Shown: positions 1-9,061 of the stretch, one piece after another
How positions within the stretch are numbered: the first letter of the stretch is position 1
Layout of the letters: every line of letters begins with the position of its first letter
Source: Pseudolabrys sp963742345
GTDB lineage: Bacteria; Pseudomonadota; Alphaproteobacteria; Rhizobiales; Xanthobacteraceae
DNA length: 64,000 bases
Assembly (NCBI GenBank): GCA_963742345.1
Contig: CAVULO010000003.1
Location: 62,001 to 126,000 of the forward strand
Reading direction: 5' to 3'
Notes under the pieces: generated by a model
The model's database searches: none
The model's input: the letters and a program-made list of their open reading frames with translations, nothing else
Told to the model about the DNA's origin: nothing
Translations under genes and position numbers: made by a program

Positions 1-498
1 GCATACGCGCAATTTCTGATTGGCTCTTCTTATTTCGACGAAATCCCTGACATCACTCGTGACCAGGCGCGCACCGAAAAGGCGCTTGCTGCACTTGATG
101 AGGTCATCCGAAAATATCCGGCCAGCGAATACGCGACCAGTGCCAAGCAGAAGATCGAAGTCGCCCGCGACCAGCTCGCCGGCAAGGAAATGGAGATTGG
201 GCGCTACTATCTGAAAAAGAAGGACTATACCGGCGCCATCAACCGCTTCAAAGTCGTCGTCACCAAGTACCAGACGACGCGCCATGTCGAAGAAGCGCTG
301 ATGCGGCTGACAGAATCCTATATGGCGCTCGGTATAGTCGACGAGGCGCAAACCGCGGCCGCCGTCCTCGGGCACAATTTCCCCGACAGCACCTGGTACA
401 AACACGCGTATGCACTGGTGAAGACTGGCGGTGTCGAGCCGAAGGAGAACCAGGGCTCGTGGATCAGCAAGGCGTTCAAGGGCATCGGCCTGGGCTGA
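1..498 (+). CDS. bamD: Outer membrane assembly lipoprotein BamD (5' end cut off)
   Basis: BamD is the essential lipoprotein partner of BamA in the complex that folds beta-barrel proteins into the outer membrane. Only the C-terminal 165 residues are present, in frame from base 1, so the signal peptide and lipobox lie outside the window. The visible part has the helical TPR pattern of the family: YAQFLIGSSYFDEI, then VIRKYPASEYA, then EIGRYYLKKKDYTGAINRFK and a further TPR-like unit with EEALMRLTESYMALG. It ends GSWISKAFKGIGLG. It lies 96 bases before recN in the same direction. The family call rests on these TPR motifs and the genomic neighbours. Confidence 0.92.
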   Translation, partial: AYAQFLIGSSYFDEIPDITRDQARTEKALAALDEVIRKYPASEYATSAKQKIEVARDQLAGKEMEIGRYYLKKKDYTGAINRFKVVVTKYQTTRHVEEALMRLTESYMALGIVDEAQTAAAVLGHNFPDSTWYKHAYALVKTGGVEPKENQGSWISKAFKGIGLG

Positions 499-594
499 GC
501 CTGTATAGTGATTCACAGTGTCGTGGCCGGCCTTGTGCCGGCCATCTGCGTCTTTAATGATGGCGAATCCATAGGGCTCCTGGACCACCCGCCA

Positions 595-2265
595 ATGCTC
601 TCCCGACTTTCGATCCGCGACATCGTTCTGATCGACCGGCTCGACATCGATTTTGCCGAGGGGCTGGCCGTGCTCACCGGCGAGACCGGTGCCGGCAAGT
701 CAATCTTGCTCGACGCTTTCGCGTTGGCTTTGGGCGGGCGCGGCGACCAGACCCTGGTGCGGCAGGGGGTCGAGCAAGGCCAGGTCACCGCTGTGTTCGA
801 CGTCGCACGCGACCATCCGGCGCGTGCGCTTCTCGCCGCTGACGATATTCCCGCGGAAGATGAATTGATCCTTCGCCGTGTCCAGCTTGCCGACGGACGT
901 ACTCGCGCTTTTGTCAACGATCAGCCGGTGAGCGTGCAGGTTCTCAAACAGCTCGGTAATGCACTGGTCGAGATCCACGGCCAGCACGATGAGCGCGCAT
1001 TGGTCGATGCCGCCACTCATCGCCGGCTCCTGGATGCTTTCGGCGGGCTTGAGGATCAGGCGGCAACAGTCGAAGCGCTGTGGGAGGCACGGCGGCAAGC
1101 GCAGGCCGCGGCAGATGCTCATCGTGCCGAAGTCGAGCGCGCCAAGCGCGAGGGCGACTGGCTGCGCCACGCGGTCGAGGAGCTTAACAAGCTTTCGCCG
1201 CAGGCCGGCGAGGAGACCGCGCTTGCCGAACGACGCACCGCAATGATGCAGGCGGAGAAAGTCGCGGAAGACCTGCGGGAAGCCCACGACGTGATCGCCG
1301 GCACCGGTTCCAGTGTACCGGCGCTTTCGGGCGTGATCCGCCGGCTGGAACGGCGAGTAGCACAGGCCCCCGGCCTGGTCGAGCCGACCGTGAAGGCACT
1401 CGACGCCGCGCTGACAGCGTTGGACGAAACCCGTGCCCATCTCGAGGCGGCCTTGCGCACCGCCGATTTCGATCCGGCCGAACTGGAGCGCATTGAGGAG
1501 CGGCTATTCGCGCTCCGCGCGGCGGGCCGCAAATACAACGTTCCGGTGGATGAACTTGCAGCGCTGGCGGGTAGATACAATGCCGACATCGCACTGATCG
1601 ACGCCGGCGAGGACAAGCTCAAGGCGCTCGAGGCCGCTGCTGTGCAAGCCGAGACCAGGTATCGGGCTGCGGCCCAGGCACTTTCGCAGGCGCGCGGGAA
1701 AGCCGCCGCCGCCCTCGACAAGGCGGTCAATGGCGAGCTCAAGCCGCTCAAGCTGGAGCGGGCGAAATTCTCGACCCAAATCGACAGCGATCCCGCTGCC
1801 GCAGGGCCGAATGGCATCGACCGCGTGGAATTCTGGGTGCAAACCAATCCGGGCAGCCGGCCGGGTCCGCTGATGAAGGTCGCTTCGGGCGGTGAACTGG
1901 CGCGGTTCCTGCTCGCCTTGAAAGTCGTGCTGGCTGACCGCGGCTCGGCGCCGACCCTTGTGTTCGACGAGATCGACACCGGCGTGGGCGGTGCTGTTGC
2001 AGATGCCATCGGCATGCGTCTCGCCAAGCTGGCGCGCGGTGTACAAGTGCTCGCGGTGACGCATGCGCCCCAGGTGGCGGCGCGCGCCGACCGCCATTAT
2101 CTTATCAGCAAGGATGCACTGGAGAAGGGCAAGCGGGTTGCCACTCGTGTCATCGAACTGGCGGCGGAACGCCGGCGTGAGGAGATTGCTCGTATGCTGG
2201 CTGGCGCCGAGATCACAAACGAAGCTCGCGCCGCTGCCGAACGGCTGATCAAGGCGGCGAGTTGA
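595..2265 (+). CDS. recN: DNA repair protein RecN (SMC-like ATPase)
   Basis: RecN is a cytoplasmic SMC-family ATPase acting early in recombinational repair of double-strand breaks. The protein begins MLSRLSIRDIVLIDRLDIDF, followed by a Walker A GETGAGKS near residue 30. A long Ala/Glu/Arg-rich coiled coil occupies the middle. The ABC signature region ASGGELARFLLALKVVL precedes the Walker B LVFDEIDTGVGG near residue 455, and the D-loop/H-loop region VLAVTHAPQVAARA follows. I chose the ATG at 595 because the frame upstream (from 508) encodes non-family residues. The resulting 556 aa matches the usual length of about 550. ligA starts 12 bases after the stop, so the two are probably cotranscribed. 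Confidence 0.95.
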   Translation: MLSRLSIRDIVLIDRLDIDFAEGLAVLTGETGAGKSILLDAFALALGGRGDQTLVRQGVEQGQVTAVFDVARDHPARALLAADDIPAEDELILRRVQLADGRTRAFVNDQPVSVQVLKQLGNALVEIHGQHDERALVDAATHRRLLDAFGGLEDQAATVEALWEARRQAQAAADAHRAEVERAKREGDWLRHAVEELNKLSPQAGEETALAERRTAMMQAEKVAEDLREAHDVIAGTGSSVPALSGVIRRLERRVAQAPGLVEPTVKALDAALTALDETRAHLEAALRTADFDPAELERIEERLFALRAAGRKYNVPVDELAALAGRYNADIALIDAGEDKLKALEAAAVQAETRYRAAAQALSQARGKAAAALDKAVNGELKPLKLERAKFSTQIDSDPAAAGPNGIDRVEFWVQTNPGSRPGPLMKVASGGELARFLLALKVVLADRGSAPTLVFDEIDTGVGGAVADAIGMRLAKLARGVQVLAVTHAPQVAARADRHYLISKDALEKGKRVATRVIELAAERRREEIARMLAGAEITNEARAAAERLIKAAS

Positions 2266-2277
2266 TATAGTGCGTGC

Positions 2278-4419
2278 ATGGCGACCCACGACGCGTCAAA
2301 AATCAAACCCGTGGACTTGACCGAGGCGCAAGCCAAGGCCGAGCTCAAACGGCTGGCCACTGAAATCGCTGCGCACGACAAACGTTACTACCAGCAGGAT
2401 TCGCCGACTGTCACGGATGCCGAATACGACGTCTTGCGCCGGCGCAATGCTGCGATCGAGGCGCGCTTTCCCGAACTGGTCCGTCCAGATTCGCCGTCGC
2501 GTCGCGTCGGAGCGGCTCCGACCGGAAAATTCAAGAAGGTCCGGCACGCGGTGCCGATGCTTTCTCTCGACAACGCATTTGCCGAACAAGACGTAGTCGA
2601 TTTCGTTGCTCGCATTCGCCGCTTCCTCAAATTGGCCGAGGACGAAAAAATCGCTTTCAGCGCCGAACCGAAGATCGACGGCCTGTCGATGTCGCTGCGC
2701 TATGAAGGCGGAGAACTCGTCACTGCCGCCACCCGTGGTGATGGTGCCGAAGGTGAGGACGTCACCGCCAATATCCGCACGCTCAAGGACGTGCCGCACA
2801 AGCTCAAGGGTAAAAACGTGCCGCCGGTCTGCGAGGTGCGCGGCGAGGTCTACATGACCAAGACGGCGTTTCTGGCCCTCAATGAGCGGCAGAAAGCCGC
2901 GGGTGAACAGATCTTTGCCAATCCCCGCAATTCCGCTGCCGGTTCGCTACGGCAGAAGGACTCAGCCATCACGGCCTCGCGCCCGCTCGGCTTCTTCGCC
3001 TATGCTTGGGGGCAGATGAACGAGATGCCGGCGGACACCCAGTCCGGTATGATCAAGTGGTTCGAAGCCTGCGGCTTCAAGACCAATCCGCTCACCAGGC
3101 TCCGCCGCTCGACCGAAGAGCTCATTGCCTTCCATCGCGAGATCGAAGAGCAGCGCGCGAAGCTCGACTACGATATCGATGGTGTCGTCTACAAGGTCGA
3201 TCGCATCGACTGGCAGGAGCGGCTCGGCTTCATCTCGCGCACGCCGCGCTGGGCGATTGCACACAAATTCCCCGCCGAGCGCGCCATTACGGTGCTCAAG
3301 GGGATCGAGATCCAGGTCGGCCGTACCGGCGCCTTTACGCCCGTGGGCAAGCTGGAGCCGGTCAGTGTCGGTGGGGTCATCGTGCAGAACGTCACGCTGC
3401 ACAACGAGGACTACATCAAGGGCATCGACGGCGACGGCGAGCAATTGCGCGACGGGCGCGACATTCGCATAGGCGATACGGTCATTATTCAGCGCGCGGG
3501 TGACGTGATCCCGCAAATCGTCGACGTCGTTTTAGAGCGGCGGCCAAAGAGCTCTAAACCGTACGCGTTCCCGACAAAATGCCCCTGCTACTTGCATACC
3601 AAAGTCGTGCGCGAGGAAATCGCGACCGGCGAGGAGGGCGCCCGCGCCCGCTGTTCCGGCGAATTCGCTTGTCCATTCCAGAAAATCGAACACCTGAAGC
3701 TGTTCGCCTCGCGCCGCGCCTTCGACATCGAGGGCTTGGGCGAGAAGCAGATCGAGTTGTTCTTCGAGAAGGAATGGGTGAAGGAGCCGGCCGACATCTT
3801 CACGCTGGAGAAGAAACACAAGAGCGAATTGCTGGAAGAGGAAGGCTATGGCGAAACCTCGGTGCGCAATCTGTTCGCTGCCATCGACCAGCGGCGCGAG
3901 ATCGGGCTTGACCGTTTCATCTTCGCGCTCGGTATTCGCCATGTCGGTGAAACCACGGCGCTGGCGCTCGCCCGCGGCTACGGTTCATGGAAGGCATTCG
4001 ATGATGCCGGCTTGAAAGTCGCAAAAGGCGACGAAGAGGCGATCGCCGAGATGGATGCACTCGATCAGATCGGCGACACTGTGATCCAGGCCGTTGCTGC
4101 GTATTTTGGCGAAAGCCACAATCGCGGCATCGTCGAGCGTCTGACCAAAGAAGTGAAGATTCTCGATGCCGAAAAGCCGAAGACCGACAGCGCCGTTGCG
4201 GGCAAGACCGTGGTTTTCACCGGCGCGCTGGAGAAGATGACACGTGAGGAGGCGAAGGCCACTGCCGAGCGCCTGGGCGCCAAGGCCGCTGGCTCGGTGT
4301 CGAAAAAAACCGATTATGTGGTCGCCGGCCCCGGCGCCGGTTCCAAGCTCGCCGAAGCAAAAAAGCTTGGCGTGAAGGTATTAACCGAAGACGAGTGGTT
4401 AAAGCTCGTTGGCGGCTGA
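2278..4419 (+). CDS. ligA: NAD-dependent DNA ligase LigA
   Basis: LigA seals nicks between Okazaki fragments and in repair, using NAD+ to adenylate its active-site lysine. The 713-residue protein has the full family layout: N-terminal Ia domain with YYQQDSPTVTDAEYD, adenylation motif AEPKIDGLSMS (catalytic Lys in KIDG), the OB-fold, a cysteine cluster, helix-hairpin-helix repeats (RHVGETTALALA) and a C-terminal BRCT domain (VVFTGALEKMTREEA to the end). The zinc-binding region reads KCPCYLHT...ARCSGEFACPFQ, a CxC first pair instead of the textbook CxxC, which I recall as usual in rhizobial LigA. The last 21 bases overlap the 3' end of the convergent MFS gene. Confidence 0.97.
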   Translation: MATHDASKIKPVDLTEAQAKAELKRLATEIAAHDKRYYQQDSPTVTDAEYDVLRRRNAAIEARFPELVRPDSPSRRVGAAPTGKFKKVRHAVPMLSLDNAFAEQDVVDFVARIRRFLKLAEDEKIAFSAEPKIDGLSMSLRYEGGELVTAATRGDGAEGEDVTANIRTLKDVPHKLKGKNVPPVCEVRGEVYMTKTAFLALNERQKAAGEQIFANPRNSAAGSLRQKDSAITASRPLGFFAYAWGQMNEMPADTQSGMIKWFEACGFKTNPLTRLRRSTEELIAFHREIEEQRAKLDYDIDGVVYKVDRIDWQERLGFISRTPRWAIAHKFPAERAITVLKGIEIQVGRTGAFTPVGKLEPVSVGGVIVQNVTLHNEDYIKGIDGDGEQLRDGRDIRIGDTVIIQRAGDVIPQIVDVVLERRPKSSKPYAFPTKCPCYLHTKVVREEIATGEEGARARCSGEFACPFQKIEHLKLFASRRAFDIEGLGEKQIELFFEKEWVKEPADIFTLEKKHKSELLEEEGYGETSVRNLFAAIDQRREIGLDRFIFALGIRHVGETTALALARGYGSWKAFDDAGLKVAKGDEEAIAEMDALDQIGDTVIQAVAAYFGESHNRGIVERLTKEVKILDAEKPKTDSAVAGKTVVFTGALEKMTREEAKATAERLGAKAAGSVSKKTDYVVAGPGAGSKLAEAKKLGVKVLTEDEWLKLVGG

Positions 4420-5625
4420 CGGCCGGCCCACCAGAGCGAAAAACGAAATCCCCGCTGCCACGACCACGGTCAGCGACATCCAGGCCATCGGCATGGCCGT
4501 GGTCGCCGCGGCGAGCAAGATCGAGACCGTTTGTGTCGATGCAGCCCCGATTGCCATCTGCGCGAAGCCGGTCATGCCGGAAGCAGTGCCGGCGGCCTGT
4601 GGACGCACACTGACTGCGCCCGCAATGGCGTTCGGCAATAGCAGTCCGTTGCCATAAGAGATGACCATCTGCGGCACGAAAATGATCGCCGGTCCCCCGT
4701 CCGGCAGGCCGGCCACAAGTACGGCAGTGAGCGTGGCCCCGATCAGTTCGAAGGCGATGCCGACTATTATCATGGCATCGACACCGAAGCGCTGCGACAG
4801 CCGCGAGGCGGTGAAATTCCCGCTCATGTACCCGAGGGATGTGACGGCGAACCAGAGGCCGAATTCGGCCGAGGTGCGTCCCATCAGCGTCACCACCACA
4901 TGCGGGCCGCCGCCGAGGAAAGTGAAGAAGGGCGCCGACCCCAGTGCGCCGGCGAGCACGTAGCCGTGGAATTTCGTGCTTGCCAGCAGCGCGCCGAAAT
5001 CGTGCAACAGCATTGCGGGCGCTTGCGCTGCGCTCGCCGGTCGCGTCTCCGGCAGCACGAAAACGGCCCAAAGCAGTACGGCGCCAGAAAACAAGGTGAT
5101 GAACACAAAGATCGCCTCCCAACCGAAGGCGGTATCGAGAATGCCTCCGATCAGCGGCGAGATCATCGGTGCAATCACCATGGCGGTGGTCACCAGGCCG
5201 ATCATGGCGGCGGCGCGGTCGCGCTCGTAGAGATCGCGGATGATGGCTCGCCCAATTACGACGCCGGTCGAGGCGCCGATCGCCTGCACGATACGCGTGG
5301 CGATCAGTGCTCCGATGGAGGAGGCCGTAATCGCCGCGAGCGATGCGACAACGGCCAGCGTCAGCCCGCCCAGCACCACCGGGCGGCGGCCGAACCGGTC
5401 GGACAGTGGCCCGAGCATCAGTTGGGCTGTGGCCAAACTCAGCAGGTAAAGCGAGAGCGTGAGTTGCACCGTTCCGGCGTCGGAGGCGAGCAGAGTGACC
5501 AGTCCCGGTAGCGCCGGCACCAGAATATTAAGCGTTGCAGGGCCGATGGCGGTCATTGCCATCAGCAAGGCCAAAAGGCGCCAGGGCGTAGCACCTGCTT
5601 CCGTCTTGATTCGAATGTCGCGCAC
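4399..5625 (-). CDS. MFS multidrug efflux transporter, Bcr/CflA type
   Basis: A 408-residue inner-membrane protein with about 12 hydrophobic helices, likely a proton-coupled drug exporter. The N-terminal half has LVPALPGLVTLLASDAGTVQ followed by SLYLLSLATAQLMLGPLSDRFGRRPVV, the DRFGRRP loop that marks the major facilitator superfamily; a second conserved stretch is RIVQAIGASTGVVIGRAIIRDL, typical of the Bcr/CflA drug-resistance subfamily. The start is GTG at 5625, giving a short cytoplasmic N-terminus before helix 1. It converges with ligA and overlaps its 3' end by 21 bases; it starts nine bases after the stop of the upstream pepP on the same strand, so the two may be cotranscribed. The substrate cannot be read from sequence. 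Confidence 0.88.
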   Translation of the reverse strand: MRDIRIKTEAGATPWRLLALLMAMTAIGPATLNILVPALPGLVTLLASDAGTVQLTLSLYLLSLATAQLMLGPLSDRFGRRPVVLGGLTLAVVASLAAITASSIGALIATRIVQAIGASTGVVIGRAIIRDLYERDRAAAMIGLVTTAMVIAPMISPLIGGILDTAFGWEAIFVFITLFSGAVLLWAVFVLPETRPASAAQAPAMLLHDFGALLASTKFHGYVLAGALGSAPFFTFLGGGPHVVVTLMGRTSAEFGLWFAVTSLGYMSGNFTASRLSQRFGVDAMIIVGIAFELIGATLTAVLVAGLPDGGPAIIFVPQMVISYGNGLLLPNAIAGAVSVRPQAAGTASGMTGFAQMAIGAASTQTVSILLAAATTAMPMAWMSLTVVVAAGISFFALVGRPSAANEL

Positions 5626-5633
5626 GTTTCAAT

Positions 5634-7454
5634 CTAAAGCGGCTTTGTCGCCGCTACGAGCCAGCTGCGGGTTGGTAAATCGACGAGAGGGCCGAGCACC
5701 TCGTGGACCCGTTTGTGGTAGCTGTCGAGCCAGGCGCGTTCCTTTGGCGTCAGCATTCGGGCATCGATGAGCCGCCGGTCGATTGGCGCCAGCGTCAGCG
5801 TCTCGAAGGCATTGAGCGGCTTTTCGGCGCCGATTGGTTCCGGCGCGGCGATTACCAGCACCAGGTTCTCGATACGGATGCCGTAGGCGGCAGTTTTGTA
5901 GTAACCGGGCTCATTTGAGAGGATCATGCCGCGGCGAAGCGCGACCGTGCCGAGTTTCGAGATACGCGCCGGGCCTTCGTGCACCGACAAATAGCTCCCG
6001 ACGCCATGCCCGGTGCCATGGTCGAAATCGAGCCCGGCCTGCCACAGAGCCGTCCGTGCCAGCGGGTCGAGCTGGGCACCGCTGGTGTTCTCGGGAAATA
6101 CGGCGGTGGCGATACCGATATGGCCTTTGAGCACGCGGGTGAAGCGGTCACGCATCTCTTCACTCGGCTCGCCAACGACAATGGTTCGGGTGATATCGGT
6201 GGTCCCATCCTCGTATTGCGCTCCGGAATCGACCAAAAACAATTCATTCTTGCCGATGCGCCTGTTGGACGCGTGCGTGACGCGATAGTGAACGATTGCG
6301 CCATTCGGCCCGGCCCCGGCGATCGTTGCAAAAGAGATATCCTTGAGCACCCCGGTATCGCGGCGGAAACTTTCCAGCGCCGCCACCGCGTCGATTTCGG
6401 TGAGTTTGCCCGACGGTGCCTCCTTGTCGAGCCAGGCGAGAAATCGTGCGACCGCTACACCATCACGCTTGTGGGCGGCGCGGCTGCCGACGATCTCAGT
6501 GTGATTCTTGGTCGCCTTCAACAGTGCAATTGGGTCGGCCCCGCGCTGCGGCTTGCCGCCATGCGCGGCAAGCAGGTGGGTGAATGCGTCTGCTGCGCTG
6601 GCCTGATCCAGCCGCACGGTCTTGTTCCTGAGCTTGCCAAGATCGAGGGCAAGGTCGTCCGGCGCGCGTACGTCTGTGAATTCTTCCAGTGCGTGATGCA
6701 CGTTGTTGTTGAGCTTGGCGGCGTCGATATAAAGCGCCGGCCGGCCCTCGCGCGGAACTAACGCGAAGGCAAGCGCCAGGGGAGTATGCGTAACATCCGC
6801 GCCACGGATGTTGAACGCCCAGGCAACATTCTGGGGATCGGATACCAGGAGCGCATCAGTGCGAAGCTTTTTCAGTTCCGCGCGGATGCGTTTAAGCTTG
6901 TCGGGTGCGGTTTCGCCGGCAAGCTTGAGCTCGCGCAAGGTAACGGCGCCCGCTGGCGGGGCTGGCCGATCGCGCCACAGTGCGTCGATGGGATTGCCGT
7001 CAACCGCCACCAATTCGGCACCTGCCGTGGTGCAAGCCCTTTTCAGCTTTTCTGCCTGTTCGCTGGTCTGTAGCCAGGGATCGTAGCCAAGCTTGGCTCC
7101 TTTGTTCAGATTTTGCTCAAGCCATTGCTCGGGTGGGTGTTCCACCAGGTGCTCGATCGAAAAAATACTGCCGTCGACTTGAGTGTTCGCCTGCATCGTA
7201 TAGCGCCCGTCGACGAACAGCGCCGCGCGATCATCCAGCACCACTGCCGCGCCCGCGGAACCTGTGAACCCGGTAAGCCAAGCCAGCCGCTCTTCGCTCT
7301 GGGGCAGATATTCGTTCTGCTGGCGGTCGGCGCGCGGCACCATGAAGCCGTCGAGCCCTCGTCGCTTGAGCTCGGTTCGCAATTCGGCAATGCGCGCGGC
7401 GCTGTGCGCTCGCTCGCTCGAATCGTCAAATGACTGAAAGCGGGCTTCGAACAT
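5634..7454 (-). CDS. pepP: Xaa-Pro aminopeptidase (M24 family, AMPP type)
   Basis: A 606-residue cytoplasmic metallopeptidase removing an N-terminal residue that precedes proline. It has the long two-domain creatinase-like N-terminal region (LKRRGLDGFMVPRADRQQNE, then the LAWLTGFTGSAG motif) and a C-terminal pita-bread fold. Metal ligands are visible: Asp in LFLVDSGAQYEDG, Asp in TTDITRT, His in GTGHGVGSYLSVHEGP, Glu in ILSNEPGYY and Glu in IRIENLVLV. The length matches the long (about 600 aa) form common in alphaproteobacteria and eukaryotes. No strong Shine-Dalgarno sequence precedes the ATG at 7454. The MFS gene starts nine bases downstream on the same strand. Confidence 0.93.
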   Translation of the reverse strand: MFEARFQSFDDSSERAHSAARIAELRTELKRRGLDGFMVPRADRQQNEYLPQSEERLAWLTGFTGSAGAAVVLDDRAALFVDGRYTMQANTQVDGSIFSIEHLVEHPPEQWLEQNLNKGAKLGYDPWLQTSEQAEKLKRACTTAGAELVAVDGNPIDALWRDRPAPPAGAVTLRELKLAGETAPDKLKRIRAELKKLRTDALLVSDPQNVAWAFNIRGADVTHTPLALAFALVPREGRPALYIDAAKLNNNVHHALEEFTDVRAPDDLALDLGKLRNKTVRLDQASAADAFTHLLAAHGGKPQRGADPIALLKATKNHTEIVGSRAAHKRDGVAVARFLAWLDKEAPSGKLTEIDAVAALESFRRDTGVLKDISFATIAGAGPNGAIVHYRVTHASNRRIGKNELFLVDSGAQYEDGTTDITRTIVVGEPSEEMRDRFTRVLKGHIGIATAVFPENTSGAQLDPLARTALWQAGLDFDHGTGHGVGSYLSVHEGPARISKLGTVALRRGMILSNEPGYYKTAAYGIRIENLVLVIAAPEPIGAEKPLNAFETLTLAPIDRRLIDARMLTPKERAWLDSYHKRVHEVLGPLVDLPTRSWLVAATKPL

Positions 7455-7798
7455 GGAAGGACTCTAACGCCCCACGCGGGCGTAGCAATGCAGGCATGCA
7501 CCAAGCGCTGTGCGCGGCTCGCGCAAACGCTGCCTGCACTTTGTGAAAGTTTTTGCTGCGGTGACGGTGAATTCAGCAACGAATCGTTTGTTTGATTCAA
7601 ATTTGTGCAACGCAGTAATATGCTGCGCTGATGTCACCGATCTCTGCCAGTGATCAATCAATTCATGCTGTATTTACAGGGCATCCATGCGTTGTCACGA
7701 ATGGTCGCAGCGGCGGTGATAGTTATATTGCGATGCAACAGTAGGAAGCAAAAGTCATGACGTTTGCCGATGCTTCGAATTTTGGAAGGAGAGATACA
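7455..7798. other. Intergenic region without a gene (344 bp)
   Basis: This divergent spacer lies between pepP (minus) and a small conserved gene (plus). It is more A+T rich than its surroundings from about 7540 to 7760 and must hold promoters for both directions, but I see no confident -35/-10 pair. A good Shine-Dalgarno AAGGAGAG lies at its right edge (about 7786-7793). The frames here encode nothing recognisable. Confidence 0.6.
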
Positions 7799-8038
7799 AT
7801 GGTTGCTGTCACTTATGGCGTTGCCCGCGTTTCCGCGAAAAAGAGCGCCGAGCGCGCAAAAGCCGCCGCACCCCGCAAGGGCTATTTTGCCCGATTCATG
7901 GATGCTCTGGTGGAGTCGCGCCTCCAGTACGTTCACCGCGAGATCGCCAAGCACGCGCATCTGTTGCCGCGCACGTTCGATGAGCGCGGCAACCGGTTGG
8001 TCAAGAGCAACATCGACGAGACGCCGTTCGGCGGCTGA
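7799..8038 (+). CDS. Conserved hypothetical protein, 79 aa
   Basis: The ATG at 7799 is chosen over an in-frame ATG at 7757 because AAGGAGAG sits just upstream of it. The 79-residue product starts MVAVTYGVARVSAKK, has a basic Ala/Lys-rich stretch (AERAKAAAPRKGYF) and then a helix-forming region FARFMDALVESRLQYVHREI, ending TFDERGNRLVKSNIDETPFGG. There is no signal peptide or membrane segment. A strong hairpin terminator begins 24 bases after the stop, so it is transcribed alone. The central RFMDALVESR..YVHREI resembles small uncharacterised proteins of Bradyrhizobium-like genomes; no function can be assigned. Confidence 0.75.
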   Translation: MVAVTYGVARVSAKKSAERAKAAAPRKGYFARFMDALVESRLQYVHREIAKHAHLLPRTFDERGNRLVKSNIDETPFGG

Positions 8039-8061
8039 TAGCAGCCGCTAGACCAGCGAAG

Positions 8062-8098
8062 CCGCCCCGGTTATCCCCGCCCGGGGCGGTTTTGTTTT
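8062..8098 (+). terminator. Rho-independent terminator
   Basis: A nine-base-pair GC stem, CCGCCCCGG (8062-8070) pairing with CCGGGGCGG (8081-8089), with a 10-base loop, is followed by the T-rich tract TTTTGTTTTG. It lies 24 bases after the stop of the 79-aa gene and ends before the convergent prmA gene. Confidence 0.88.
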
Positions 8099-8132
8099 GT
8101 GCCGCTGATGCGCCACAACGTCAGCGCGCGCC

Positions 8133-9008
8133 TCAACGCCGCATGACCAGCGTAACCCAGCCTTCGAGTGCGACACGCCGTTCGAGTGTGAGACCTTGGG
8201 CTCGATAGATTGCGAGAACAGCGTTGGCATGATTGGGCAGCAGACCGGAGAGCACGATGCGCGCCCCGGGGGCAGCAAGCTTGCGGAGCGGCACGGCCAG
8301 CCGCATCAGCGGGGCCAGCAGGATATTGGCGAAGATCAATTGGTATGGTGCCCGCGCGGCAATGGCTTGTGCACGGGTGCCGGCAGCACACGAGAATGCG
8401 GCCATTGGTTCGACGCGGTTGAGCCTTGCATTGCCTCGCGCAGCGCGGACCGCAACGGGATCGATATCGCCGGCGACAACGCGCGTGCGCAACAGTCGTG
8501 CCGCCGCAATCGCCAGCACGCCGGTGCCGGTGCCGATGTCGAGCACGCGCCGTGCGCGCTGCCGCTTCGCCAGATCGGCGAGCGCGAGTAGGCAGCCGCG
8601 AGTGGTGCCATGATGACCCGTGCCGAAGGCGAGGGCTGCTTCGATCTCGATGCCGATATCGTTGGCCCTTAAGTGTGCGCGGTCATGTGCACCATGTACG
8701 ACGAAGCGGCCTGCGCGCACCGGTCGAAGCCCGGCAAGGCTCTGCGTCACCCAGTCTGCGTCGGCGACCGGTTCAATGCTGAGCCCTTCCGCCGCCGCCG
8801 CACCGGCTGCGAGCCCGACCAGTTCACGCAATCCAGGCTCGTCGGGCGGGGTGCGGAAATGGATGGCCACATGCCATCGTCCGTCGTCGCCTTCGAAGGC
8901 CGCACAGACTGTGTCCTCGGCATCGAGGCTTTCGCCGAGGTAGGCTGCAATCCGGCGGGCGGTCGTTTCGTCGCAGGCAAGACGGGCGACGGTCGTGGGC
9001 GCATTCAT
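8133..9008 (-). CDS. prmA: Ribosomal protein L11 methyltransferase PrmA
   Basis: PrmA is a SAM-dependent methyltransferase that trimethylates ribosomal protein L11. The protein has the family's N-terminal substrate-recognition domain, then ALAFGTGHHGTTRGCLLALA, the SAM-binding motif I VLDIGTGTGVLAIAAAR, the acidic GDIDPVAVRAARGNARLN, and the post-motif FANILLAPLMRLA (N-I-L replaces the N-P-P-Y of other amino-methylases). I place the start at ATG 9008 (MNAPTTVARL), 12 codons inside the longest frame; this gives 291 aa, close to the usual 290-300. It is divergent from the hemerythrin-domain gene, with 53 bases between the starts. Confidence 0.92.
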   Translation of the reverse strand: MNAPTTVARLACDETTARRIAAYLGESLDAEDTVCAAFEGDDGRWHVAIHFRTPPDEPGLRELVGLAAGAAAAEGLSIEPVADADWVTQSLAGLRPVRAGRFVVHGAHDRAHLRANDIGIEIEAALAFGTGHHGTTRGCLLALADLAKRQRARRVLDIGTGTGVLAIAAARLLRTRVVAGDIDPVAVRAARGNARLNRVEPMAAFSCAAGTRAQAIAARAPYQLIFANILLAPLMRLAVPLRKLAAPGARIVLSGLLPNHANAVLAIYRAQGLTLERRVALEGWVTLVMRR

Positions 9009-9061
9009 GCAGCGCAAGTTTGCCCTTCGCATTCGTGCGCGCAATGGCTATCTAGGCGCTT

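Noticed and set aside
700..1440. Antisense open frames opposite recN (for example minus 700-1440 and 1119-2027)
   Set aside because: Shadows caused by GC-rich codon bias. recN has complete domain structure in the other direction.
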